DNA from: Rickettsiales bacterium | GTDB lineage: Bacteria; Pseudomonadota; Alphaproteobacteria; Rickettsiales; UBA3002 | NCBI GenBank assembly: GCA_021300075.1 | Contig: JAJTIB010000209.1 | Coordinates: 1 to 7,778, forward strand | Length of the DNA: 7,778 bases | Direction of reading: 5' to 3' | Part shown: piece by piece, positions 6,416 to 7,778 of the stretch | Layout of the letters: the number at the start of each line of letters is the position of its first letter | Numbering within the stretch: position 1 is the stretch's first letter | Made by a program: the position numbers and the translations under genes | The notes under the pieces: model-generated | What the model was told of the DNA's origin: nothing | Database searches by the model: none | The model's input: the letters and a program-made list of their open reading frames with translations, nothing else

Positions 6416-6436
6416 GGCGGGAGTGATACCCCCGCC
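6416..6436 (-). promoter_or_regulatory. GC hairpin directly before the SCO start codon
   Basis: On the minus strand GGCGGG (6436-6431), a nine-base loop (6430-6422) and CCCGCC (6421-6416) form a perfect 6-bp all-GC stem. Its last base touches the ATG at 6415. The only G-rich bases that could act as a ribosome binding site lie inside the stem and loop. It could limit translation of the SCO gene; this is inference from position and pairing only. Confidence 0.45.
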
Positions 6437-6563
6437 GACGCATCAAGTAAAATGAAACTATTGTGACAATTTTCTTAAATGGAATTAACCAATTTTGCCT
6501 CTGGATTGTTAATAATCAATATGTTATGATTAATCCCGTAAAAATAAAAAATGAGCTAGACCC
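6437..6563. promoter_or_regulatory. Divergent AT-rich intergenic region with putative promoters
   Basis: This AT-rich stretch separates the minus-strand SCO gene from the plus-strand gene at 6564 and should hold both promoters. On the plus strand TATGAT (6525-6530) matches the -10 consensus at five of six bases but has no good -35 at 16-18 bases. An inverted repeat TAATCA (6513-6518) / TGATTA (6527-6532) with an eight-base spacer overlaps it and could be an operator. On the minus strand TTGTCA (6469-6464) is a fair -35 without a convincing -10. No terminator-like stem with a T-run was seen. Confidence 0.4.
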
Positions 6564-7031
6564 ATGTTCATGCCCGTCAGCCAATATGCGACGCCGGTGG
6601 TTTATGCTGCCGGCTCCGTCACACCCAACCCGCCCCCCGTAATCGATAACGCCGGCGCAATTCGATTGACGCAACTCGCCGTCACCGGGCCGGGCGCGGC
6701 CATCATTTCAAACACCGTCAACAACCGTCAGACCCCAAACAACGAACGCGCTACCCCTCGCGCCAGCCAGTTTCTCGCACAGTTACTGGCACAGTCTGAA
6801 GCCCCTCCCGCACCAGCAGCGAATGCATCAACGACGAAAACGCCTCCACCCGATACCGAGCAATTCTCGCTTGCCCTGAGCCCGACAGAAATTACCCGCG
6901 AACCTGTCATCCCGGCTACCGCACCCGCACGGCGTAGAGGTGTTGCAGGCAAAGCAGCAAACGCCTATGGTGCTGCCAATGCCCGCAATCTCACCTTGCT
7001 CAGCAGAGCAGAAATTTTTTCAGCATTATAG
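6564..7031 (+). CDS. Hypothetical Pro/Ala-rich protein, 155 aa
   Basis: I do not recognise this protein. It has no signal peptide, no membrane segment, no Cys and no Trp, and is rich in Ala, Pro, Thr and Asn with PNPPP, APPAPAA and TPPPD clusters. Most of it is probably disordered. Two parts look structured: SQFLAQLLAQ (68-77), a short amphipathic helix, and a C-terminal basic/Ala-rich stretch from ARRRG (122-126) through AYGAANARNLTLLSRAEIFSAL. It follows an AT-rich divergent region with a possible -10. The start is uncertain: ATG at 6564 (GAG eight bases upstream) or ATG at 6570. The gene is believed real because the frame is open for 155 codons between an AT-rich upstream region and a stop that just touches the next gene, and the competing minus-strand frame there covers only 74 codons. 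Its end overlaps the convergent gene by six bases. Confidence 0.65.
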   Translation: MFMPVSQYATPVVYAAGSVTPNPPPVIDNAGAIRLTQLAVTGPGAAIISNTVNNRQTPNNERATPRASQFLAQLLAQSEAPPAPAANASTTKTPPPDTEQFSLALSPTEITREPVIPATAPARRRGVAGKAANAYGAANARNLTLLSRAEIFSAL

Positions 7032-7778
7032 TACTGACTTCTCCGGCCAATAGCCCGGGCGTTTACGCATGGCGCGCCTGAACAGCCCGTATAACGCCCG
7101 CACCAGCGGCCAATGATTCTGTTTCAGGTTCAGAGTAGTTTTTGGCGGCAGGGCAGCCACTACGTTGGCAATCACCGTACCGTAATAAAGTCGATAAAGG
7201 CCGGGAACTGCTGCGGCGACAGCGGCGTGCCCCCATTTATTCACCTGTTGAGGAACGCGGGCGAGGGCTTCAATACAGGCAATGGCCTCTTCTTCGGTTG
7301 GGTCAGGACGGCGGTAAACATCGGCGCGGGGGCTTAAATTGAATTCCATATCCGCCAGAAACATGGCCAGCGACTCGCCCCGCCTCAGGCGCGGGTAGGT
7401 GATCAATGCGGCAATCGAGCGGTGTGTACGAAGCGTGAAAACCAGCCAGACACAGCCACGCCAGCATTGCCAGAAAAGCCAGGGCGGAGAAAATTTCAAC
7501 TTCTGCGCCGCGTAAAAAGCCACGGATTTTTCCGCACGTAACAGACCGTTCAGGCCTTGGCCGTAGTAAAGTTGATGGAGCCGGGCAAGATGCGCGAGGT
7601 CATGATCACGCGCCGATTTCGCCGCTTCACTTGGCGCGAGCCCATCCATCCGCGCCGAGATGCGGCCTATGATGGCTCCGTTCTGGCGCAGTAAATCGGC
7701 ATAATGGCCGATTTCCTGACCCGCAATCACCACCATTTGCGCGAGCGCCGGCCAACCATCGGTCGTGTAGGTTTTTTC
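7026..7778 (-). CDS. Hypothetical protein, 5' end beyond the window
   Basis: I do not recognise this protein. An ATG at 7736 would give 236 residues, but there is no Shine-Dalgarno site before it. The frame stays open for 14 more codons to the window edge (ending KTYTTDGWPALAQ before that Met), so the true start probably lies outside. Visible features, numbered from the 7736 Met, are a strongly aromatic hydrophobic stretch WLFWQCWRGCVWLVFTL (86-102) that might be membrane-associated, two similar motifs RLHQLYYG (52-59) and GLYRLYYG (179-186), and a basic C-terminal tail (LFRRAMRKRPGYW). No catalytic motif is evident. Composition resembles the rest of the window, with no sign of transfer. It is convergent with the Pro/Ala-rich gene and shares six bases with it at the stops. 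Confidence 0.7.
   Translation of the reverse strand, partial: EKTYTTDGWPALAQMVVIAGQEIGHYADLLRQNGAIIGRISARMDGLAPSEAAKSARDHDLAHLARLHQLYYGQGLNGLLRAEKSVAFYAAQKLKFSPPWLFWQCWRGCVWLVFTLRTHRSIAALITYPRLRRGESLAMFLADMEFNLSPRADVYRRPDPTEEEAIACIEALARVPQQVNKWGHAAVAAAVPGLYRLYYGTVIANVVAALPPKTTLNLKQNHWPLVRALYGLFRRAMRKRPGYWPEKSVL

Noticed and set aside
7026..7031. Intrinsic terminator between the two convergent unknown genes
   Set aside because: The T-run at 7015-7020 is not preceded by a stable GC stem.

Overview
The window looks like a chromosomal segment of an alphaproteobacterium with moderate GC content (a little above 50% by eye). The evidence is the gene order lptD-surA-rsmA with gmk next door, the alphaproteobacterial style of LptD and SurA, and a SCO/PCu(A)C copper-delivery pair. 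No genus can be named from the sequence alone. Coding density is high, several neighbouring genes overlap, and there are no RNA genes, insertion sequences or CRISPR arrays.

Layout. Positions 1-312 hold a tandem repeat array: four near-identical units of 68, 68, 63 and 68 bases plus a 23-base fifth start. A short leader (313-407) follows. Next comes a plus-strand run: lptD (outer-membrane LPS translocon), surA (periplasmic chaperone for outer-membrane proteins such as LptD) and rsmA/ksgA (16S rRNA dimethyltransferase). The last two share a GTGA stop/start overlap. A minus-strand run reads toward them: a SCO/SenC thioredoxin-fold protein, a PCu(A)C periplasmic copper chaperone and gmk (guanylate kinase). 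rsmA and gmk meet tail to tail with a 4-base overlap. A 148-base divergent intergenic region (6416-6563) separates the SCO gene from a plus-strand gene for a Pro/Ala-rich protein of unknown function (155 aa). That gene overlaps tail to tail with a second unknown gene on the minus strand, which is still open at the right edge of the window and so is probably incomplete.

How the genes fit together. LptD and SurA form one envelope-assembly module: SurA escorts unfolded beta-barrels, including LptD in well-studied bacteria, to the outer membrane. RsmA is the usual travelling companion of this cluster, but the pdxA gene often found between surA and rsmA is absent. SCO and PCu(A)C form the standard periplasmic relay that loads the CuA centre of cytochrome c oxidase. 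Here the guanylate kinase gene is translationally overlapped with the PCu(A)C gene, an unexpected pairing of a housekeeping nucleotide kinase with respiratory copper delivery.

Most of the window is ordinary core genome. The parts most worth a second look are the tandem repeat array in front of lptD, the copper-chaperone/gmk overlap with its out-of-frame His-rich tail, the GC hairpin abutting the SCO start codon, and the two unrecognised genes at the right end. I did not find convincing evidence of a wholly new multi-gene system.
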